Of a DNA stretch of 5,786 nt, positions 1 to 4,856 are shown piece after piece; the first letter of the stretch is position 1; every line of letters begins with the position of its first letter. The stretch covers positions 1 to 5,786 of the forward strand of contig CALAIJ010000035.1 in the NCBI GenBank assembly GCA_937923365.1, in the 5' to 3' direction. This stretch comes from an uncultured Sulfitobacter sp. Its GTDB lineage: Bacteria; Pseudomonadota; Alphaproteobacteria; Rhodobacterales; Rhodobacteraceae. The translations under genes and the position numbers were made by a program. Under the pieces are notes generated by a model. The model worked only from the letters and a program-made list of their open reading frames with translations. It searched no databases and had not been told where the DNA came from.

Positions 1-1188
1 ACCCATTGCCAGACCTCCGGCGTGTCTTTGCAGGAACAAGACCCCTACAACAACGTCATCCGCACCGCTTACGAGGCGATGAGCGCTGTTCTGGGCGGTA
101 CCCAGTCGCTGCACACCAACAGCTTTGACGAGGCGATTGCCATGCCCACGGACAACTCTGCCCGCATTGCGCGCAACACCCAGTTGATCCTGCAAGAGGA
201 AACCGGGATCACCAATGTCGTCGATCCGCTGGCTGGCAGCTACTACGTCGAAAAGCTGACCCACGATCTGGCGGAAGCCGCATGGAAGTTGATCGAAGAG
301 GTCGAAGAGCTGGGCGGCATGACCAAGGCCGTGGCCTCCGGCATGCCCAAGCTCAAGATCGAAGAGGCGGCAGCCACCCGTCAGGCGCAGATCGACCGCG
401 GGACCGAAGTGGTCGTGGGCGTCAACAAGTACCGCCGCGAGACGGAGGATGAGATCGACATCCTCAATGTGGATAACATGGCCGTCCGTGACAGCCAGAT
501 CGCTCGGCTTGAGCAGATTCGCAGCAGCCGCGATGACAAAGCCTGCACTGCAGCTTTGGAAGAGCTTACCCGTCGGGCAGGCGAGGGGGGCAACTTATTG
601 GAAGCCGCCGTGGAGGCCGCACGAGCGCGCGCCTCAGTAGGAGAAATCAGCATGGCAATGGAAAAGCAGTTCGGGCGCCACCGCGCCGAGGTCAAGACAC
701 TCGCAGGCGTCTACGGTGCCGCCTATGAAGGCGACGCAGGGTTTGCCGCCATCCAGAAATCGGTCGAGACTTTTGCTGAAGAAGAAGGCCGCCGCCCGCG
801 TATGCTGGTCGTCAAGATGGGACAAGACGGGCATGACCGCGGGGCCAAGGTCATCGCCACCGCCTTTGCCGACATCGGCTTTGACGTCGATGTGGGACCC
901 CTGTTCCAGACACCCGCCGAGGCGGCGCAGGATGCCGTCGACAACGATGTGCATGTCATCGGGATTTCGTCGCAGGCGGCGGGTCACAAAACGCTTGCCC
1001 CGCAACTGGTCAAGGCGCTTGAGGCGGCAGGGGCAGGGGACATTCTGGTCATTTGTGGCGGTGTCATTCCGCAGCAGGACTACCAGTTCCTCTATGACGC
1101 GGGCGTCAAAGCGATCTTTGGCCCCGGCACCAACATCCCCGCCGCAGCAGAGGACATTCTGAAACTGATCCGCGAAGCGCGGACGTAG
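1..1188 (+). CDS. scpA: Methylmalonyl-CoA mutase, C-terminal part (5' end cut by window)
   Basis: This cytoplasmic enzyme interconverts (R)-methylmalonyl-CoA and succinyl-CoA with adenosylcobalamin, in propionyl-CoA assimilation and the ethylmalonyl-CoA pathway. The frame is open from base 1 and reads THCQTSG before the in-frame GTG at 22, so that GTG is internal, not a start. The 395 residues present are the end of a protein that is usually about 710 aa. Residues 1-130 are the end of the substrate-binding barrel: H2, Q4, N40 and E44 fall on positions I recall as active-site/adenosyl contacts in the Propionibacterium enzyme. A linker follows, then the B12-binding domain from about residue 265. 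The latter has the base-off signature DGHDRG (D276, H278 as the lower cobalt ligand, G281), then GISSQAAGH and GGVIP. These features separate it from ethylmalonyl-CoA mutase, whose signature is DGHSNG as I remember it. The gene ends in TAG and is followed by a strong hairpin, so it is probably the last gene of its transcript. Confidence 0.96.
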   Translation, partial: THCQTSGVSLQEQDPYNNVIRTAYEAMSAVLGGTQSLHTNSFDEAIAMPTDNSARIARNTQLILQEETGITNVVDPLAGSYYVEKLTHDLAEAAWKLIEEVEELGGMTKAVASGMPKLKIEEAAATRQAQIDRGTEVVVGVNKYRRETEDEIDILNVDNMAVRDSQIARLEQIRSSRDDKACTAALEELTRRAGEGGNLLEAAVEAARARASVGEISMAMEKQFGRHRAEVKTLAGVYGAAYEGDAGFAAIQKSVETFAEEEGRRPRMLVVKMGQDGHDRGAKVIATAFADIGFDVDVGPLFQTPAEAAQDAVDNDVHVIGISSQAAGHKTLAPQLVKALEAAGAGDILVICGGVIPQQDYQFLYDAGVKAIFGPGTNIPAAAEDILKLIREART

Positions 1189-1202
1189 TTTTCTTTAGCA
1201 AC

Positions 1203-1229
1203 TTGGGGGAGACTTTCTGTCTCCCCCAA
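1203..1229 (+). terminator. Perfect 10-bp hairpin downstream of the mutase, possible terminator
   Basis: The arm TTGGGGGAGA (1203-1212) pairs perfectly with TCTCCCCCAA (1220-1229) around a 7-base loop, starting 14 bases after the mutase stop. The stem is strong enough to stop polymerase or protect the 3' end of the mRNA. It is not followed by a T-tract (the next bases are ACCCCCTCT), so it is not a textbook intrinsic terminator. It could equally be an exonuclease barrier. Confidence 0.55.
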
Positions 1230-1264
1230 ACCCCCTCTGGAGGAAGAGTTTCAGCCAGAAAAAG
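1203..1264 (+). repeat. Hairpin plus GCCAGAAAAAG intergenic element, copy A
   Basis: The hairpin at 1203-1229 is followed by a C-rich stretch, GGAGGAAGAGTTTC, and then GCCAGAAAAAG at 1254-1264. The same order (hairpin, CCC-GGA, T-rich bases, GCCAGAAAAAG) recurs at 4792-4842, also just after a plus-strand gene. The shared core is 11 of 11 bases and the flanks are looser. From memory, hairpins followed by GGAGTATTTT-GGC-AGAAAAAG-like strings are common after genes in Rhodobacteraceae. That recollection was not checked. Confidence 0.5.
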
Positions 1265-1501
1265 GAGGGGCCTGCAGCGCCTATTGCGCCCCCTGTCAAT
1301 TGGCGTGGCCGCCGCGCGATTGAAGGTAAGGGGCTGAATTTTCCGCACAATAATGACGTCCATCGCTGTAGGCGACACGCCGTTTCGCACCCAAAAAGGC
1401 CGCCCATCGGGTGCACCAGAGAATGTTTCCCAGATGCCCGGATATCACAGGGCTGGCTGGCGCAATCGTAGCGCGGTACAAGGGAACATATACCGATACA
1501 T

Positions 1502-1515
1502 TGAACGGACGTTCA
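1502..1515. promoter_or_regulatory. 6-2-6 palindrome, possible repressor operator upstream of the VOC operon
   Basis: TGAACG-GA-CGTTCA is a perfect inverted repeat with two central bases, ending 19 bases before the ATG at 1535. Its size and the TGAAC/GTTCA half-sites resemble operators bound by TetR-type dimers. No regulator gene is present in the window. A site this close to the start would lie in or just after the promoter, where repression is usual. It could also form a short mRNA stem near the ribosome binding site, although a 2-base loop is too tight for a stable hairpin unless the end pairs open. Confidence 0.35.
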
Positions 1516-1534
1516 CACTCCCTAAAGGTGCCAC

Positions 1535-2143
1535 ATGAAATTCGATCATATTGCCATTTCAGGACGCACCCTCAGCGAGGCCACGGCCCATGCCGAGACC
1601 GCTTTGGGTGTTCCATTGCAACAGGGCGGCGAACACGCACGTTTTCACACCCACAACCGGCTGCTGGGGCTGGAGGAGGGGCTCTACCTCGAAGCGCTTG
1701 CCGTCATGCCGGACGCACCTGCCCAAGGCAGTCCGCGCATGTTCGGGATCGACAAGTTTGACGGGCCTGCGCGGTTGACGAACTGGATTTGCAGCTGCAC
1801 CGACATTGATGCCACATTGGCCGCCTTGCCAAAGGGGTTCGGCACGGCGATTTCCGTCACACGTGGCGATTTGCGCTGGCGTATGGCGGTGCCGGAGGCA
1901 GGGTTTCTGCCATTTGACAATTGCGCGCCCGCGTTGATCCAGTGGGAGGGCGATTTGCACCCCTCCGCCATGCTGGCCGCGTCGGGCTGTGCGCTGACAT
2001 CGCTGACGGTCCATCATCCGGATGCTGAGGCGTTGCAGGCAATGCTGGCCCCGCATCTGGCGGACGCCCGCGTCACATTCACCACAGGGCCGGCAGGTTT
2101 GCAGGCGGCGTTTGACACGCCAAACGGCCCCCGCGCGCTATGA
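1535..2143 (+). CDS. Glyoxalase-like (VOC superfamily) protein
   Basis: A 202-aa cytoplasmic protein, with no signal peptide or membrane segment, of the glyoxalase-like group of the VOC superfamily (the Glyoxalase_3 type). It opens with a typical first strand, KFDHIAIS, where H5 is at the usual metal-ligand position. It continues with FHTHNRLLGL and a YLEALAV strand (E53, possible metal ligand), a central strand LTNWICS, and LIQWEGDLHPS near residues 134-144. A second beta-alpha repeat runs from about 152 to 200. VOC proteins include lyases, dioxygenases and antibiotic-binding or antibiotic-modifying proteins, so the substrate is not predictable. The start is supported by AAAGGTG at 1524-1530, four bases before the ATG. 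The stop overlaps the next start by 4 bases (ATGA at 2140-2143), so it is the first gene of a run of four. Confidence 0.85.
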   Translation: MKFDHIAISGRTLSEATAHAETALGVPLQQGGEHARFHTHNRLLGLEEGLYLEALAVMPDAPAQGSPRMFGIDKFDGPARLTNWICSCTDIDATLAALPKGFGTAISVTRGDLRWRMAVPEAGFLPFDNCAPALIQWEGDLHPSAMLAASGCALTSLTVHHPDAEALQAMLAPHLADARVTFTTGPAGLQAAFDTPNGPRAL

Positions 2144-2628
2144 CCCGCATCCGGTCCGCGAAAGCATCGGATGCCGCGGCGATCACGGCGCTGTGGAATG
2201 CAATGATCCGCGACACCTTGGCCACTTTCACCACAATCGAAAAAACGGTTCCGGAAATCGTTGATTTGATCCGCACCAGAGCAGGCGCTTTCTGGATCGC
2301 AGAAGCCCCGCAGATCAAAGGCTTTGCGACATTCGGGTCCTTTCGGTCAGGCCCCGGGTATGCGGCAACTGTGGAGCATACCGTCATTGTCGCGCCATCC
2401 GCGCACCGTTCCGGCACGGGCACTGCATTGATGGACGTGCTCGAAACAGGGGCGGCGGCAAAGGGCGCGCATGTGCTTGTCGCGGGGATTTCGTCCGCCA
2501 ATCCAAACGCAATGGCCTTTCATGCAGCCCGCGGCTTTGTGGAGACGGCACGCATGCCAGAGGTGGGGCGAAAGGCGGATCAGTGGCTTGACCTGATTTT
2601 GATGCAGAAAACCGTTTCAGCGGCCTGA
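2140..2628 (+). CDS. GNAT N-acetyltransferase, phosphinothricin/methionine-sulfoximine acetyltransferase-like
   Basis: A 162-aa single-domain GNAT enzyme that transfers acetyl from acetyl-CoA to an amine. It looks like the Pat/MnaT branch, which acetylates phosphinothricin, methionine sulfoximine or related amino acids. The N-terminus IRSAKASDAAAITALWNAMI fits that branch. So do VEHTVIVAP (E79, a candidate catalytic base), NPNAMAFHAARGF (residues 121-133, H128 aligning with the Pat active-site His) and the ending GRKADQWLDLILMQ. The pyrophosphate loop reads AHRSGTG (88-94). The usual Q/R-x-x-G-x-G/A therefore has His at its first position. No Shine-Dalgarno sequence precedes the ATG, and the ATGA overlap with the VOC gene suggests translation by reinitiation. 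The natural substrate is unknown, and resistance activity should not be assumed. Confidence 0.87.
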   Translation: MTRIRSAKASDAAAITALWNAMIRDTLATFTTIEKTVPEIVDLIRTRAGAFWIAEAPQIKGFATFGSFRSGPGYAATVEHTVIVAPSAHRSGTGTALMDVLETGAAAKGAHVLVAGISSANPNAMAFHAARGFVETARMPEVGRKADQWLDLILMQKTVSAA

Positions 2629-2647
2629 CTTCCCCCGCACCACGCAG

Positions 2648-2655
2648 TAAGGTGA
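2648..2655 (+). promoter_or_regulatory. Ribosome binding site deciding the TerB/J-domain start
   Basis: TAAGGTGA is close to the consensus TAAGGAGG and sits five bases before the ATG at 2661. An in-frame GTG at 2652 lies inside this site and would have no site of its own, so 2661 is preferred. Confidence 0.7.
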
Positions 2656-2660
2656 CGCCC

Positions 2661-3341
2661 ATGTCGATCTGGTCCCGCATCTCTGACGCCCTTTCTGCGC
2701 TCACTTCTGGTGAGGGGCTGTCGGCCGTCTTTGACAAATTGCGCAGCCCGCCGGAACGGTCGGTTGCCTTTACCATCGCTGTGATCGCGCTGGGCGCCAA
2801 GATGGCCAAGGCGGACGGGCATGTGACCCGTGATGAGGTGACGGCCTTTCGCGAAGTATTCCGGATCGCGGATGCTGACACCGCGGGGGCCGCGCGGGTG
2901 TTCAATCTTGCGCGTCAGGACGTCACTGGGTTCGAGGACTACGCTCGCCGGATCGCTGCGATGTTCAGCGGCCAGCCCGAAATGTTGCACGACCTGATCG
3001 AGGGGCTGTTCCACATCGCTATGGCCGACGGGGTCTACCACCCCAATGAGAACGCTTTTCTTGAGGAAGTGGCGCAGATTTTCGACCTGCCCGAACAGGA
3101 ATTTGCCGCTCTCAAGATGCGCTTTGTGCCGGATGCGACGCCCTTGCCCTACATGGTTCTGGGCATCCCGCCCGACGCCACACTGGAGGACGCCCGCGCC
3201 GCTTGGCGCAAGCTGGTGCGGGCCAATCACCCCGATGCACTGGTGGCACGTGGCCTGCCCGAAGAAGCGGTCAAGATGGCGGAAAAACGCATGATCGACA
3301 TTAACCGCGCATGGGAAACGCTGCAGGGCAAGGCCGCTTGA
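2661..3341 (+). CDS. DjlA-like co-chaperone: TerB domain plus C-terminal J domain
   Basis: A 226-aa protein with two domains. Residues about 33-150 form an all-helical TerB-like domain, with two acidic metal-binding-type motifs, KADGHVTRDEV (50-60) and MADGVYHPNEN (121-131). Residues about 163-222 form a J domain, PYMVLGIPPDATLEDARAAW and then the invariant HPD at 190-192, followed by a helix with MIDINRAWETL. J domains stimulate the ATPase of DnaK-type Hsp70. TerB domains are thought to bind metal and act at membranes in stress responses. E. coli DjlA has an N-terminal membrane anchor. I see none here: the hydrophobic run VAFTIAVIALGA is part of the first TerB helix, so the protein is probably soluble. 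It lies 32 bases after the GNAT stop, and its TGA overlaps the next ATG by one base (TGATG). Such genes are often annotated as tellurite resistance proteins, but the link to tellurite is by domain name only. Confidence 0.88.
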   Translation: MSIWSRISDALSALTSGEGLSAVFDKLRSPPERSVAFTIAVIALGAKMAKADGHVTRDEVTAFREVFRIADADTAGAARVFNLARQDVTGFEDYARRIAAMFSGQPEMLHDLIEGLFHIAMADGVYHPNENAFLEEVAQIFDLPEQEFAALKMRFVPDATPLPYMVLGIPPDATLEDARAAWRKLVRANHPDALVARGLPEEAVKMAEKRMIDINRAWETLQGKAA

Positions 3342-4363
3342 TGCGCCTTGCAACTTACAATGTCGAATGGTTTTCCAGCCTTTTTGACGATGACAACACA
3401 TTGCATGACGATGGCGGATGGTCGGCGCGACACGGTGTGACACGGGCGCAGCAGACGGCGGCGTTGGGTGTGGTGTTTCAGGCGCTGGATGCGGATGCTG
3501 TGATGATTATCGAAGCGCCGGATCAGGGCAAGACGCGCTCAACCGTGCAGTCACTTGAGCGGTTTGCAGAACGTTTTGATCTGCGCGCCTCCCATGCGGT
3601 GATGGGGTTTTCCAACGATACCCAGCAAGAGATTGCGCTGCTTTATGATCCGGCCAAACTGACCGTCGAACACGCCCCCCAAGGGACACCAGCGGGACCC
3701 GAAGGGGCAAAGGGCGCGCCGCGCTTTGACAGTGCCTTGCGGATTGATCTGGATATTGATGCCTCCGAAGACCTTGTGGTGTTCTCCAAGCCGCCGCTTG
3801 AGCTGGACGTGACCACGAAGTCCGGTTTCATGTTCCATCTGATCGGCGCGCATCTGAAATCCAAGGCCCCGCACGGCGCGCGCAATGACGCCGAAGTGCT
3901 GAGCTTTGGCATCGCCAATCGCCGCAAACAACTGGCGCAAGCCATCTGGCTGCGCGCCCGCATCGATGCGCATCTGGCCGCCGGCATGCCGCTGATGGTG
4001 ATGGGGGACATGAACGACGGCCCGGGCCTGGATGAGTTCGAAAGCCTCTTTGGCCGCTCCTCGGTCGAGATTGTGCTGGGGCAGGGTGATGCGGGGCTGT
4101 TCGATCCCCACGCCAGACAGGCGCTAAGCCGCAATCTGGCCGCCGTACCCACCTCTGCGCGGTTCTGGATACGGCAGAAAAAACGCTATCTGCAGGCGCT
4201 GCTGGACTACATCATGGTCACGCCGGATATTCGGGCCAAAGATGCGCAATGGCGGATATGGCACCCGCTGGATGATCCCGAATGCTGGCAGAATGCCGCG
4301 CTGCGCGATGCGCTTGTCACGGCCTCGGACCACTTCCCCGTGACCATCGATCTGGACATCTGA
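3341..4363 (+). CDS. Endonuclease/exonuclease/phosphatase (EEP) family hydrolase
   Basis: A 340-aa metal-dependent phosphoesterase of the DNase I/exonuclease III fold. All expected catalytic motifs are present in order: TYNVEWF (N7), VMIIEAPD (E58, metal ligand), GAHLKSK (H171), MGDMNDGPG (D223, N225), LDYIMVTPD (D289) and the terminal SDHFPV (D330, H331). The enzyme is therefore probably active. Substrates in this superfamily range from DNA and RNA to phosphoinositides and other phosphodiesters, and nothing in the sequence decides among them. There is no signal peptide, so it is probably cytoplasmic. I chose the ATG at 3341, which overlaps the TerB/J stop as TGATG and has AAGG at 3330-3333 seven bases before it. 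It also begins right at the first core strand. An upstream in-frame ATG at 3311 would add ten non-conserved residues inside the previous gene. The one-base overlap suggests coupled translation with the co-chaperone. Confidence 0.9.
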   Translation: MRLATYNVEWFSSLFDDDNTLHDDGGWSARHGVTRAQQTAALGVVFQALDADAVMIIEAPDQGKTRSTVQSLERFAERFDLRASHAVMGFSNDTQQEIALLYDPAKLTVEHAPQGTPAGPEGAKGAPRFDSALRIDLDIDASEDLVVFSKPPLELDVTTKSGFMFHLIGAHLKSKAPHGARNDAEVLSFGIANRRKQLAQAIWLRARIDAHLAAGMPLMVMGDMNDGPGLDEFESLFGRSSVEIVLGQGDAGLFDPHARQALSRNLAAVPTSARFWIRQKKRYLQALLDYIMVTPDIRAKDAQWRIWHPLDDPECWQNAALRDALVTASDHFPVTIDLDI

Positions 4364-4393
4364 TTGGCAAATCCGGTGTTTCGCCCCTATATT
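4364..4393 (+). promoter_or_regulatory. Sigma-70-like promoter for the small secreted protein gene
   Basis: TTGGCA (4364-4369) as -35 and TATATT (4388-4393) as -10 are separated by 18 bases and both resemble the consensus. The -35 begins directly after the stop codon of the EEP gene. The expected transcription start, six or seven bases after the -10, falls on or next to the ATG at 4400, implying a leaderless mRNA. The -10 is enclosed by GCCCC (4383-4387) and GGGGC (4394-4398), a 5-bp inverted repeat that might bind a regulator. Confidence 0.5.
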
Positions 4394-4399
4394 GGGGCT

Positions 4400-4768
4400 A
4401 TGAAAAAGATACTTGCCCCGCTTGTCGCCCTTATCTGTCTCGCGGCACCTGTCGCCGCACAAGAGGACCGCGGTCTGTCCTTGATGGAACGCGGCGCGCA
4501 AATGTTCATGGAAGGCATCCTCAAAGAGATGGAGCCCGCGATCGAAGAATTCGAGGGGCTTGCTGACCAGATGGGCCCCGCACTCAAGCTCTTTGCCGAT
4601 GAAATGGGCCCCAAACTGGCCGAGATTCTCGATCAAGTCGAAGACTGGACCGCGTACCAGGCGCCTGAAATGTTGCCCAACGGGGATATTATCATCCGCC
4701 GCAAGCCGGACCACCCGCTGGTAAAACCGGAGACCCTGACAGAGCCCGCGCCCCAGATCGACCTCTAA
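4400..4768 (+). CDS. Small secreted protein with 11-residue helical repeats, function unknown
   Basis: A 122-aa protein with a clear Sec signal peptide: KK at 2-3, hydrophobic core ILAPLVALICLAA, and likely cleavage after PVAA (residue 20), giving a periplasmic or secreted product of about 102 aa. There is no lipobox. The mature part begins with SLMERGAQMFMEGI and then repeats an acidic 11-residue unit, QMGPALKLFAD (57-67) and EMGPKLAEILD (68-78), after a related EMEPAIEEFEGLAD (43-56). These should form an amphipathic helix. The C-terminus is different: a W/Y-containing stretch, MLPNGDIIIRRK (91-102), and a proline-rich tail. I do not recognise a characterised family. I recall similar small Rhodobacterales proteins being labelled AAA+ ATPase in databases, but no Walker motif exists here. 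The start at 4400 gives the complete signal peptide. Only GGGG two bases upstream precedes it, a poor ribosome site, which fits leaderless translation. Confidence 0.8.
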   Translation: MKKILAPLVALICLAAPVAAQEDRGLSLMERGAQMFMEGILKEMEPAIEEFEGLADQMGPALKLFADEMGPKLAEILDQVEDWTAYQAPEMLPNGDIIIRRKPDHPLVKPETLTEPAPQIDL

Positions 4769-4771
4769 GCG

Positions 4772-4787
4772 GCGCGCAAGGGCGCGC
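4772..4787. repeat. Small GC hairpin in the convergent spacer
   Basis: GCGCGC at 4772-4777 pairs with GCGCGC at 4782-4787 around a 4-base loop AAGG, four bases after the stop of the secreted-protein gene. It could help end transcripts from either side. There is no T-tract, and the sequence is simple enough to arise by chance in GC-rich DNA. Confidence 0.3.
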
Positions 4788-4791
4788 ACCG

Positions 4792-4812
4792 GTGAAGGGC
4801 GCTGCCCTTCAC
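4792..4812. terminator. Perfect 9-bp hairpin between convergent genes, possible two-way terminator
   Basis: GTGAAGGGC (4792-4800) pairs with GCCCTTCAC (4804-4812) around a 3-base loop. It lies between the ends of the plus-strand secreted-protein gene and the minus-strand phosphatase gene, the usual place for a shared terminator. Neither side has a T-tract directly after the stem. On the minus strand a TTTTT run (complement of 4837-4841) lies before this hairpin rather than after it. It may therefore act as a 3'-end stabiliser or a Rho-assisted stop. Confidence 0.5.
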
Positions 4813-4842
4813 ACATCCCGGGAATATTCTGGCCAGAAAAAG
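4792..4842 (+). repeat. Hairpin plus GCCAGAAAAAG intergenic element, copy B
   Basis: The hairpin at 4792-4812 is followed by CCCGGGAATATTCTG and then GCCAGAAAAAG at 4832-4842. This is the same arrangement and orientation as at 1203-1264. The hairpin arms differ in sequence between the two copies while the 11-base core is identical. This suggests that stem structure and core sequence matter rather than the arm sequence. Confidence 0.5.
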
Positions 4843-4856
4843 CAGGCGCCCGGCAG

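Larger units (their letters stand above)
1189..1534. other. Intergenic region, no supported gene
   Basis: This 346-base gap separates the mutase from the next operon. It holds a perfect 10-bp hairpin (1203-1229) and a GCCAGAAAAAG element (1254-1264). It also holds a possible nested hairpin, in which AGGGG 1266-1270 pairs with CCCCT 1290-1294 around GCGC 1277-1280/1286-1289. A weaker stem pairs GCACCC 1387-1392 with GGGTGC 1409-1414, and a palindrome lies at 1502-1515. The open frames are short, lack ribosome binding sites and do not show the strong third-position GC bias of the neighbouring genes. No tRNA T-arm or convincing sigma-70 promoter was seen. A promoter for the downstream operon probably lies here, since the next gene is 346 bases away, but I cannot place it. 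Confidence 0.7.

Noticed and set aside
716..1162. A 148-codon plus-strand frame inside the mutase B12 domain
   Set aside because: It is the +1 shadow of a strongly conserved domain, with an Arg/Ser/Pro-rich translation.
1461..1500. A sigma-70 promoter around TATACC (1489-1494) for the VOC operon
   Set aside because: No acceptable -35 hexamer lies 16-18 bases upstream, so it was not called.
2652..2660. GTG at 2652 as start of the TerB/J protein
   Set aside because: The codon is part of the ribosome binding site TAAGGTGA that serves the ATG at 2661.
3311..3340. ATG at 3311 as start of the EEP hydrolase
   Set aside because: It would add ten residues with no family match inside the previous gene, while the ATG at 3341 has a good ribosome site and starts at the first core strand.
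2580..3443. A 287-codon open frame on the minus strand across the TerB/J gene and its neighbours
   Set aside because: It lies antisense to genes with clear domains and has an unnatural Cys/His/Arg-rich translation. Long antisense frames are common in GC-rich DNA.
4364..4399. TTG at 4364 as start of the secreted protein
   Set aside because: It would put twelve residues in front of a complete signal peptide and has no ribosome site. The TTG fits better as part of a -35 hexamer.
4124..4816. A 230-codon minus-strand open frame opposite the EEP 3' end and the secreted-protein gene
   Set aside because: The opposing plus-strand frames carry the EEP motifs and a proper signal peptide. This frame shows no recognisable domain.
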